NCBI GenBank assembly: GCA_030592025.1
Contig: JAUUZX010000063.1
Coordinates: 1 to 7,234, forward strand
Direction: 5' to 3'
Length of the DNA: 7,234 nucleotides
From: a bacterium
GTDB lineage: Bacteria; Krumholzibacteriota; Krumholzibacteria; LZORAL124-64-63
Positions 1-5,207 of this stretch are shown piece by piece; the first letter of the stretch is position 1, and each line of letters begins with the position of its first letter. The translations under genes and the position numbers were made by a program. The notes beneath the pieces are model-generated. The model was not told the DNA's origin. It made no database searches and was given only the letters and a program-made list of their open reading frames with translations.

Positions 1-2
1 AG

Positions 3-65
3 CGACAGAGGGTGGTAGTGAAAATGAAAGGAAAAAAATTAACAGTTGAAGATTATAAAGTATAA
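3..65 (+). CDS. C-terminal end of an unrecognised protein (partial, AT-rich piece)
   Basis: An open frame enters from the left edge and ends with TAA at 63-65. The twenty visible residues are RQRVVVKMKGKKLTVEDYKV, a lysine-rich, hydrophilic tail. The next gene starts six bases after this stop, so the two may be co-transcribed. The fragment is too short to assign to a family. It could be a chance open frame, although the tight spacing to the prepilin peptidase start and the absence of stops in this AT-rich sequence favour a real gene end. Confidence 0.4.
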   Translation, partial: RQRVVVKMKGKKLTVEDYKV

Positions 66-70
66 AATTT

Positions 71-388
71 ATGCATTATTTATTTATTACATTTAGTTTT
101 ATTTTTGGACTGATGATCGGGTCTTTCATTAATTGTTTGGTTTGGCGCCTTTATAAAAATGAAGGTTTGTGGAATAGGTCTTATTGCCCTGGGTGCAAAC
201 AAAAAATTGCTTGGTATGACAATATTCCTGTTTTAAGTTATATTTTTCTTTTTGGAAAATGTCGAAACTGTAAAGAGCGTATATCTTTTCAGTATCCGAT
301 TATAGAGTTGGTGACAGGAGCTTTGTTTGTAATAGCCTTTTTTATTCAATTTTCAATTTTTAATTTTCAATTTTCAAACAATTTTTAA
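71..388 (+). pseudogene. Truncated type IV prepilin peptidase, N-terminal zinc domain only
   Basis: Prepilin peptidases are inner-membrane aspartic proteases (family A24) that cleave and often N-methylate type IV pilins and related pseudopilins. The N-terminal domain is clear. It has a membrane helix at residues 3-20, GSFINCLVWRL at 17-27 matching the family's GSF-N-x5-R motif, and two zinc-binding CxxC pairs (C39/C42 and C64/C67). The segment around PVLSYIFLFGKCRNC and YPIIELVTG is also typical. The frame ends after 105 residues, whereas family members are usually about 220-280 long. The catalytic domain, with its two aspartates including the GxGD motif, is absent. Family-like sequence stops near residue 91, which is exactly where the heptamer repeats begin at 344, so residues 92-105 are translated repeat. 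No strong ribosome binding site precedes the ATG; coupling to the upstream gene is possible. The simplest reading is a gene interrupted by an insertion. A single-domain protein is less likely because it would lack the active site. Confidence 0.75.
344..378 (+). repeat. AT-rich heptamer array, five degenerate copies
   Basis: Five consecutive 7-base units can be read: ATTCAAT, TTTCAAT, TTTTAAT, TTTCAAT and TTTCAAA. Looser copies of the same CAATTTTTAATG-like theme continue to about 398. The array starts at the codon where the upstream prepilin peptidase stops resembling its family, and lies about 80 bases before the four-helix-bundle gene. It therefore may mark the left edge of an inserted segment. 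From memory, runs of CAATTTT/TTTTTAA units are common between genes in AT-rich Patescibacteria-like genomes; that association is recollection, not something shown here. Confidence 0.55.
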
Positions 389-456
389 TGTTTCAATGAC
401 TAAATTTATAATGTTTGAAATATTTGGAAATTACTAATTAATTAAGGAGGAAAAAT

Positions 457-555
457 ATGCAATATAATTTAGAAGAAAGAACAAAGAAATTTAGTAAAGA
501 AATTTTAAAATTAATAAAAAGTATAAAAAAGAATGAAATTAATAGAAATTTGATC
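457..555 (+). CDS. Four-helix-bundle protein (23S rRNA intervening-sequence-like), 5' fragment
   Basis: The first 33 codons of this small helical protein are present. The start is secure: ATG at 457 is preceded six bases upstream by a perfect AAGGAGG (444-450). The N-terminal pattern NLEERTKKFSKEILKLIKSI followed by NRNLI matches the opening of the four-helix-bundle (S23/IVP) family, which usually runs L-x-x-R-T-x-x-F and continues with a Q-L-x-R-S-x-x-S-I-G-A-N segment. Family members are about 110-130 residues. Their role is not well established; they occur inside 23S rRNA intervening sequences and as free-standing, apparently mobile genes. The sequence after I33 is GC-rich and no longer fits: the expected second helix is replaced by antisense sequence of a flippase gene. 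The open frame runs on to 681, but only up to about 555 belongs to this gene. Confidence 0.65.
552..555. other. Junction between two unrelated DNA sources (GATC)
   Basis: Base composition changes from very AT-rich to very GC-rich within a few bases. Two genes on opposite strands are both cut at the same point: the four-helix-bundle protein stops resembling its family after Ile33 (codon 553-555), and the flippase stops after Ile150 (codon 554-552 on the minus strand). The shared bases are GATC. This could be a four-base microhomology used by an amplification or assembly chimera, or a ligated GATC restriction end. A natural recent insertion is possible but much less likely, because it would have to break a gene on each side and leave no matching remainder nearby. 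Confidence 0.8.
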
Positions 556-1001
556 TGGCTGACGGTCTGGTGCTGGACCTTCTCGTGGGCCTGGAGCACC
601 GCGTCGCAGGCCATGGACGTGGCCTCGATGAACACGGCCACCCCGGTGACGAGCACGGCGGCTGTCTTCAGGTCCCCGTAGCCCGATATCTTGACGAAGA
701 CGATCAGGAATCCGTAGCACGCGGTGGCCAGCAGCCAGCGCACCCGCACCGTCGCCCACAACAGGGACGGGGTGAGCCCCCTGCGCCGGGTCACCTCGCG
801 GGTGAGCAGCGACCCCAGGCCGTAGTTGGTCACCACCAGCAGGATGGTCGTCAGGTCCGTCGCCGCGCCCCAGAGGCCCATGCCGTCGGTGCCCAGGAGG
901 GGCGTCATCTTGCGGATGAGCAGCACGCTCAGCGCCCGGCCCAACAGCAGGCCGACCGTCAGCAGGAGGGTGTTCTTGGCGACGGTGCGCGTGGCGCCCA
1001 A
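552..1001 (-). CDS. MOP-superfamily flippase (Wzx/MurJ-like), N-terminal part
   Basis: This is an inner-membrane transporter fragment of the group that flips lipid-linked oligosaccharides or peptidoglycan precursors. The visible 150 residues contain hydrophobic segments at about 10-28, 44-66, 87-105 and 112-134. They begin with the typical amphipathic opening (VAKNTLLLTVGLLLGRALSVLLIRKMTPLLGTDGMGLWG), shortened here to VAKNTLLLTVGLLLGRALSV. The start is TTG at 1001-999, preceded by AGGGAG with an eight-base spacer; no better in-frame start exists upstream before the preceding gene's stop. Only 17 bases separate it from the Omp85 stop at 1019, so the two genes are very likely co-transcribed. 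Full-length members are about 430-500 residues, so roughly two thirds is missing. The frame continues to a stop at 438, but its last 37 residues are AT-rich foreign sequence. The substrate cannot be inferred; Wzx-like and MurJ-like roles are both open. Confidence 0.7.
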
Positions 1002-1018
1002 AGGTCGTTCTCCCTAAC

Positions 1019-2755
1019 TCAGAAGTAGCCGCGGGTCGTGGCCGTCAGCACCGGCCCCTCGGACCCGTCCAGGGCCCAGGTCACGTCGATGCGCGCGACG
1101 TGGGAACTGGCCGAGCGTGTGGGTCCGAAGCGCAGACCGCAACCCATTTCGTGGCGGGCGTCGCCCAGGTCGTAGTCCTCGTCGTCCCACCAGGCCGCGC
1201 CGCCGCCGTAGAAGACGGCGCCGCCGGCGCGGAAGAGTCCGAAGATCTCCCATGGCGAGACCTTGCCCAGTTCGGTGTTCCAGCGCACGAGGCGGTCGCC
1301 GGCCATGCCGTCGAAGCCCAGGGTGCGCAGGCCGCGGTCGAGGCCCAGTTTGAAGGCGCTGACCCCGTTCAACCGACTGCCGTGGGCGCCCTCGGCGAAG
1401 ACCCGGGCGATCCAGGGGGTTTCCTCGGCGCCGGTGGTCGCCACCCACCCCACCACGGCGTCGAAGGAGTGCTGGCGCACGTTCTCGTCACCGACCACGC
1501 CGAAGCCGCCGAGGCGCGCCATGACCAGCCCGACCGGGGCCGGACGCCACAGGGACGCGGACACCTCGGCGCGCCAGGCCGGTTCGCCGAAGTTGGTCGT
1601 CGAGCCCACCGTGCCGCCCGAGGGCCCCAGGTTCAGGTCCAGCACCGGGTCGAAGGGGATGTCCTCGACGGGGCCGTACTGCAGGACGAACCGTCGCTTG
1701 GCCCATTGCCGCCCGGTGGCCTGGAGGCTGAGGTGGGGAAAGATTTCCGTCCCCTGATCGCGGGCCATGGGCGACCGCCCGTCGATGAGCCAATCCAGGT
1801 TGACGTAGCGGCCGTCGGACAGCTCCTCGAGGGGCTCCGGGGCGTAGGCCGTGTCGGTGTAGCGCAGGCCGAGGCCCAACCGCCACACCCGGGACGCCCC
1901 CCGCGGCGTGAGGCGGGCCCGCAGGTGGAGTTCGGCGCCGGTGTCCTGCCGGGGGATGTTGGCGTAGAGGCTCGCCTCCTCTGCCGGGTTGAGGCCCGCC
2001 GGGCCCGCGTTGGACAGGAAAGTGCGGACATCCGACTCGCTGTCCCAGGCCCGGGCCAGGACGCTGTGCGGATCATCGAGAGCGTAGAAGGGGCGTATCA
2101 GGCTCAGCCCGTAGTTGTGCCCGTCGCCGGTTTCGGAGTAGTCGATCCCCAGGTGCAGGGCCTGGCCGAAGAGCCGGCGTGCGCGGTACCAGAGGTTCCA
2201 GTAGGAACGGTCTTCGTCCTGGCCGACTCCCGCCCCGAGGGTGACGCCGCGGCCCAGGAAGTTGCGCTCGGAGATACGGACATTCCACCGCTGGTCGCCC
2301 CCCGAGGCGCGGCTGTAGCCGAGGGACGTGTTGAGGGTCCAGGACTCGCGGACGGTCACGAGGATGGCGACCGAACCGTCGGCCGACGTGTCCACCGCGG
2401 TGACGTGGACCTGCCGGAGGTAGCCCAGCGATCGCAGATTGCGTTCGGTCTCGGCCAGCAGCCTGGGGTCGAAGACCTCGCCCTCGGCAAACAGCACCTC
2501 GCGCCGCAGGACATTCTGCCGCGTTTTCATGTGCAGACCGTTCATGCCCCGGCGCAGCAGCTTCTCGGGGCCCCGCGTGGCGGCGACCTCTTCGTCGGTG
2601 AAGATGTCCTCGCCCACGACGGTGATCCTGCCCACGCGCAGGACATCGGCGCCTTCCTGGGCCACCGCAACCCCCGCCCCCAAGGCCATCAGGCACCAAG
2701 CCGTCAGGACAATCCGGCGGGCCTTCGCGTCACATATGCCATGTTGACATGTCAC
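1019..2755 (-). CDS. Omp85-superfamily outer-membrane protein (BamA/TamA-like) with POTRA region
   Basis: This 578-residue protein is predicted to sit in the outer membrane. A signal peptide is visible: K11, R13 and R14, then a hydrophobic stretch at 15-30 and a cleavage site near AVA/Q at 31-33. A POTRA-like periplasmic region covers about 40-137 (VGRITVVGEDIFTDEEV, NVLRREVLFAEGEVF, ETERNLRSLGYL). Much of the remainder reads as alternating beta-strands. GLRTLGFDGMAGDRLVRWN at 475-493 corresponds to the (V/L)RG(F/Y)...GdR...E segment of Omp85 barrels, with Thr-Leu replacing the usual Gly-Phe/Tyr step. The final residue is Phe, as expected for a BAM-inserted barrel. It is shorter than BamA (about 800) and has one or two POTRA domains rather than five, so it is probably an accessory Omp85 protein rather than BamA. 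GTG at 2755 is chosen because GAGGTG lies seven bases upstream and it keeps the signal peptide; a start nearer ATG 22-23 would lose the positive charges. It is probably transcribed with the flippase. Confidence 0.75.
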   Translation of the reverse strand: MTCQHGICDAKARRIVLTAWCLMALGAGVAVAQEGADVLRVGRITVVGEDIFTDEEVAATRGPEKLLRRGMNGLHMKTRQNVLRREVLFAEGEVFDPRLLAETERNLRSLGYLRQVHVTAVDTSADGSVAILVTVRESWTLNTSLGYSRASGGDQRWNVRISERNFLGRGVTLGAGVGQDEDRSYWNLWYRARRLFGQALHLGIDYSETGDGHNYGLSLIRPFYALDDPHSVLARAWDSESDVRTFLSNAGPAGLNPAEEASLYANIPRQDTGAELHLRARLTPRGASRVWRLGLGLRYTDTAYAPEPLEELSDGRYVNLDWLIDGRSPMARDQGTEIFPHLSLQATGRQWAKRRFVLQYGPVEDIPFDPVLDLNLGPSGGTVGSTTNFGEPAWRAEVSASLWRPAPVGLVMARLGGFGVVGDENVRQHSFDAVVGWVATTGAEETPWIARVFAEGAHGSRLNGVSAFKLGLDRGLRTLGFDGMAGDRLVRWNTELGKVSPWEIFGLFRAGGAVFYGGGAAWWDDEDYDLGDARHEMGCGLRFGPTRSASSHVARIDVTWALDGSEGPVLTATTRGYF

Positions 2756-2963
2756 GCGTCGGCACCTCGGGTGCTGCGGAGGTCTTCGTGGGGGATATCA
2801 TGCAGGATCACAATGATCTTTCATGTTGTCACACAACGTGTTGCATGTCTGACGACGACATTCCGCCGGCTCGGGCACAACGCTTGTATAGGGTAGGGCA
2901 AACGCGCGACTCACGGCCGCTGTGCGGCCCAAAAGATAACACAGGACCTTTGGAGGACCAACC
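2756..2963. promoter_or_regulatory. Divergent intergenic region with inverted repeats
   Basis: This 208-base region separates the minus-strand Omp85 gene from the plus-strand HSP20 gene and must hold promoters for both. Three perfect inverted repeats are visible: GATCA-CAA-TGATC (2806-2818), GTTGT-CAC-ACAAC (2825-2837) and GGCCGC-TGT-GCGGCC (2915-2929). The first two have the same 5-3-5 geometry, with centres 19 bases apart. A weak -10-like TATAGG lies at 2887-2892 on the plus strand without a convincing -35. I do not see the CIRCE element (TTAGCACTC-N9-GAGTGCTAA) or a clear sigma-32 promoter, although the downstream gene is a heat-shock gene. No convincing minus-strand promoter could be picked by eye, and no small gene is evident. 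Confidence 0.4.
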
Positions 2964-3371
2964 ATGAATACCCTGCTGCCGATGACCCGTTTGATCGACG
3001 CCGCCCTCAACAACCGCGCCGAAGGCTGGGCTCCCCATGCCGGCTGCGCCACCACCCCCCGGTCCGACGTGATCGAGGGCGAGAAGGAGTACCGCATCCT
3101 CATGGACCTGCCCGGCGTGCGGAACGAGGACCTGGAAATCAACGTCGAGCACCAGACCCTGACCGTGAAGGCCAACCGCACCCTCGACCTCCCCGAAGGA
3201 TTCGAGAGCCAGCGCCGCGAACGGTCCACCCTGGTGGACTTCGCCCGCACGTTCCGCCTGGGCAACGCGGTGGACGCCGAGAACATCCGCGCCAGCCTGA
3301 AGGAAGGCGTCCTCGAGCTCACCCTGCCCAAGTCGGAGCAGAGCGTGGCGCGACGGATCGAGATCAACTAG
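2964..3371 (+). CDS. Small heat-shock protein, HSP20/alpha-crystallin family
   Basis: This is an ATP-independent cytoplasmic holdase that binds unfolding proteins and keeps them available for refolding by DnaK/ClpB. Its 135 residues fall within the usual bacterial range of about 130-160. The alpha-crystallin domain spans about 33-124: SDVIEGEKEYRILMDLPGV, then NEDLEINVEHQTLTVKANR, FARTFRLG at 93-100, the hallmark GVLELTLPK at 115-123, and a C-terminal IEI (residues 132-134) matching the I-x-I oligomerisation motif. The N-terminal arm is short (about 32 residues). The start is well supported by GGAGG at 2952-2956, seven bases before the ATG. It appears to be transcribed alone: a strong hairpin lies 31 bases after the stop and the next gene has its own promoter. 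The leader contains a perfect 6-3-6 hairpin, and CCT-TTGG-AGG overlaps the ribosome binding site, so temperature-sensitive control of translation is conceivable but unproven. Confidence 0.93.
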   Translation: MNTLLPMTRLIDAALNNRAEGWAPHAGCATTPRSDVIEGEKEYRILMDLPGVRNEDLEINVEHQTLTVKANRTLDLPEGFESQRRERSTLVDFARTFRLGNAVDAENIRASLKEGVLELTLPKSEQSVARRIEIN

Positions 3372-3401
3372 CGCACTCGACGCCACAAGGATGTGGCCGA
3401 C

Positions 3402-3440
3402 GGCGACCGGGCCGGGGGGAAACTCCCGGCCCGCGTCGTC
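3402..3440 (+). terminator. Long GC hairpin with GAAA tetraloop (candidate terminator of HSP20 gene)
   Basis: A nearly uninterrupted 17-pair stem can be drawn. Bases 3402-3407 pair with 3435-3440, C3434 is bulged, C3408 pairs with G3433, GGGCCGGG (3409-3416) pairs with CCCGGCCC (3425-3432), and G3417-T3424 and G3418-C3423 close a GAAA loop at 3419-3422. Two pairs are G-T. It begins 31 bases after the HSP20 stop and lies before the promoter of the next gene. No T-tract follows, so it is not a classical intrinsic terminator. It may instead terminate with a factor's help or protect the mRNA 3' end. Confidence 0.45.
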
Positions 3441-3463
3441 CATGGCCCCATCGCATCCCGCCC

Positions 3464-3491
3464 TTGTCAGATGCGCCTCCGCTGGCATAAT
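3464..3491 (+). promoter_or_regulatory. Sigma-70-type promoter placed for a leaderless transcript
   Basis: TTGTCA at 3464-3469 matches the TTGACA consensus at five of six positions. CATAAT at 3486-3491 matches TATAAT at five of six. The spacer is 16 bases and ends in TGG, which gives an extended -10. The expected transcription start, about seven bases after the -10 box, falls on or next to the A of the ATG at 3498. No Shine-Dalgarno sequence lies in the intervening bases (GCCTCC), which agrees with leaderless initiation of the downstream enzyme gene. Confidence 0.65.
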
Positions 3492-3497
3492 GCCTCC

Positions 3498-4406
3498 ATG
3501 AAACTCATCACCTACACCCAGGGTGCGGACCCCCGCCCCGGCCTCGCCATGAACGACACGGTGGGGCTCGATCTCGCGGCGGCAGCGCCCCAGCTGACCG
3601 CCAACTGGCACCTCCTCCTGCCGGACCTGACCGAGGTGCGCGCCGTCCACGACTCCTTCGTGGCGGAAGCATCCGCCATGGCGGACCGCCTCGCGGGGGG
3701 CGACCGGCTGCCCCTGCCCTGGTTCAGCCTGGGCGCCGCCCGTCTGCTGGCGCCGGTGATCCTGCCGTCGAAGATCATCTGCGTCGGCCTGAACTACCGG
3801 GACCACGCCGAAGAGCAGAACAAGCCGCTGCCCCCGCGACCGCTTCTGTTCTGCAAGGCGCCGTCGTGCCTGCAGGCCCCCGGGGGCCCCATCGAACTGC
3901 CCAGCGACCTCACCCAGGTCGACGCCGAGGCCGAACTGGCCGTGATCATCGGTCGCCCGGGGCGCGCCATCTCTCGGGCAAAGGCCCGCGAGCACATCGC
4001 CGGCTACACCTGCTTCAACGACGTCTCGGACCGTGAGGCCCAGTACGCGGACCGCCAGTGGTTCCGCGGCAAGAGCATCGACACCGGTGGCCCCTGCGGA
4101 CCCTGGGTCGTCACCCCGGACGAGCTGCCCGACCTCGCCCACGGCCTGGACATCCGCTGCCGCTGGAACGACGAGCTCATGCAGCAGAGCAACACGGAGC
4201 AGCTCATCTTCCCGGTGGACGTCCTCATCGAGCACGTGAGCCGCAACATGACCCTGCTGCCCGGCGACATCATCGCCACCGGCACCCCCGGCGGCGTGGG
4301 CGTCTTCCGTGACCCGCAGGTTTTCTTGAAGCCGGGCGACACGGTGACGGTCGAGATCGAGGGCATCGGATCGCTGACCAACCCGGTAACCCGCTGGGAG
4401 ACGTAA
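3498..4406 (+). CDS. Fumarylacetoacetate hydrolase (FAH) family enzyme
   Basis: FAH-family enzymes are cytoplasmic, Mg2+- or Mn2+-dependent hydrolases, isomerases or decarboxylases acting on acylpyruvates and related oxo-acids. This protein has 302 residues: a divergent N-terminal domain (about 1-80) and a complete FAH catalytic domain (about 85-300). Visible signatures are IICVGLNYRDHAEE at 93-106 (His103 and Glu106 in the catalytic loop), a metal-binding E-x-E at Glu144/Glu146 in DAEAELAVIIG, Asp175 in FNDVSDREAQ, Lys192 in RGKSIDT, and TGTPGGVG at 261-268. All expected active-site residues are present. The family is too mixed to name a substrate: acylpyruvase, oxaloacetate decarboxylase and 2-hydroxyhepta-2,4-diene-1,7-dioate isomerase are all possible, and no catabolic neighbours narrow it. 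The open frame extends back to 3393, but ATG 3498 is chosen because family-like sequence begins there and the promoter sits immediately upstream; ATG 3471 would lie inside the promoter. Confidence 0.9.
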   Translation: MKLITYTQGADPRPGLAMNDTVGLDLAAAAPQLTANWHLLLPDLTEVRAVHDSFVAEASAMADRLAGGDRLPLPWFSLGAARLLAPVILPSKIICVGLNYRDHAEEQNKPLPPRPLLFCKAPSCLQAPGGPIELPSDLTQVDAEAELAVIIGRPGRAISRAKAREHIAGYTCFNDVSDREAQYADRQWFRGKSIDTGGPCGPWVVTPDELPDLAHGLDIRCRWNDELMQQSNTEQLIFPVDVLIEHVSRNMTLLPGDIIATGTPGGVGVFRDPQVFLKPGDTVTVEIEGIGSLTNPVTRWET

Positions 4407-4673
4407 ACGGGCCCTAGCCCTCTCGTATTGCCGAACGCCCTGCCCGCCCGGGGCTCCCACGCCTGGCCCTGGCCATGAGGCCGGGCACGCTCCCCTTGTA
4501 TCTCCTTGCCCCCGCTACGATTCCATATTTTTTCAAGCCATTCCCCAAAGTTTCCCGCGAAGGTGGAACGTGCCTTGCCGTTCCCTGCTCGGACCACGCT
4601 TCGCCGGGCAGGTCGCAATGCCCCGGCACCGGATCGACAACGGCCGCGCCCAGCACCTAGCGGAGAGACCTAC
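4407..4673 (+). other. Intergenic region without a recognised gene
   Basis: This 267-base stretch lies between the FAH-family gene and the helical-protein gene. It holds a GC hairpin at 4466-4486, described separately, and a short AT-rich island around 4516-4540 (TACGATTCCATATTTTTTC) that is unusual against the GC-rich surroundings and could contain the promoter of the downstream pair. A TTGTAT at 4496-4501 is only 14 bases from TACGAT (4516-4521), which is too close for a standard promoter. The open frame of the next gene extends back to 4506, but that extension reads as arginine/proline-rich GC-shadow sequence and has no good ribosome binding site. Confidence 0.5.
4466..4486 (+). terminator. 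Candidate terminator hairpin after the FAH-family gene
   Basis: GCCC (4466-4469) and GGCC (4471-4474) pair with GGCC (4479-4482) and GGGC (4483-4486), with T4470 bulged and an ATGA loop. An alternative outer pairing uses TGCCCG (4441-4446) with CGGGCA (4482-4487). It lies about 60 bases after the stop. No T-run follows directly, so termination is only a possibility. Confidence 0.3.
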
Positions 4674-5207
4674 ATGATGACCACGGCCCGCCTCAGCTCC
4701 AACGCTCTCATCGAACTGATGGAACGCATGCCCGCCTACCGCACCTACCGCACCGCGGAGGACGCCGCCGCAGCCGAGCGCACGTTCCGCCACGCGCTGG
4801 GACTGCTGCTGAAGGACTGCGGCAACCGGCTGCTGAACGTCTCGGAGCGCAAGAGCCAGTACCTGGGCGCCGAACAGAACGCCATGATCGACGTCCTCAT
4901 CGACCGCATCACCGCCATCTTCCGCCGCCTCGACCGCGAGGGCGACGTGTGCCTCGTGGGCGACTGCAGCGCGACCATCGCCGAGCTCGAGGATCTCGAC
5001 ATGCGGCTCATCCTGCTGGTCGAGCAGGCGACGCTGCTGGTGGCGGATCTCGAAGGCGGCGTGCCGGCAGCGACGTGGTTCCAGCAGGAGGCCGGGCGTC
5101 TGTCCCAGGGCCTCGAGACCTTCAGTGAGATGGCCGAAGAGCGAAACTATCTGTTGGGGCTCGGGTGGGAATCGGAGTTCACCTGGCCCGGAAGGACAGA
5201 GACATGA
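4674..5207 (+). CDS. Unrecognised 177-residue alpha-helical protein, coupled to the SPFH-like gene
   Basis: I do not recognise the family. The protein is soluble in appearance, with no signal peptide or membrane segment. It reads as a bundle of long amphipathic helices, at roughly 8-18, 27-62, 66-90, 97-128 and 135-163. The segments AYRTYRTAEDAAAAERTFRH (21-40), LIDRITAIFRRLDRE and ELEDLDMRLILLVEQATLLV (105-124) show heptad-like hydrophobic spacing, so oligomerisation or helix-bundle contacts are likely. The C-terminus is Trp/Glu-rich and hydrophilic. Cysteines occur at 49, 93 and 98. The start is ATG 4674 (a second ATG follows directly), with GGAGAG at 4662-4667 about six bases upstream. Its stop overlaps the next start as ATGA at 5204-5207, which implies translational coupling and a shared job with the SPFH-like protein. 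A role as a partner or adaptor of that membrane-associated scaffold is inference from position only. Confidence 0.75.
   Translation: MMTTARLSSNALIELMERMPAYRTYRTAEDAAAAERTFRHALGLLLKDCGNRLLNVSERKSQYLGAEQNAMIDVLIDRITAIFRRLDREGDVCLVGDCSATIAELEDLDMRLILLVEQATLLVADLEGGVPAATWFQQEAGRLSQGLETFSEMAEERNYLLGLGWESEFTWPGRTET

Noticed and set aside
438..681. Apparent overlapping sense/antisense protein extensions across base 552
   Set aside because: Both extensions (the flippase C-terminal 37 residues and the four-helix-bundle residues after 33) are translations of the other piece of a chimeric join.
2887..2892. TATAGG as the HSP20 promoter -10 box
   Set aside because: No acceptable -35 hexamer is found 15-19 bases upstream, so it is mentioned only within the intergenic entry and not called as a promoter.
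1100..2896. 598-residue open frame antisense to the Omp85 gene
   Set aside because: It mirrors the Omp85 codons in GC-rich DNA, is rich in Gly, Ala, Val and Pro without any domain pattern, and runs into the divergent promoter region. The opposite strand has a signal peptide, POTRA region and terminal Phe.
3393..3497. N-terminal extension of the FAH-family protein to 3393
   Set aside because: The extension passes through the hairpin and promoter, has no ribosome binding site, and family-like sequence begins only at ATG 3498.
2829..4460. 543-residue minus-strand open frame across the HSP20 and FAH genes
   Set aside because: It covers two clearly recognisable plus-strand genes plus the spacer between them and has low-complexity composition; it is a GC shadow.
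4506..4673. N-terminal extension of the helical protein to 4506
   Set aside because: It is arginine/proline-rich shadow sequence without a ribosome binding site, whereas ATG 4674 has GGAGAG correctly placed.
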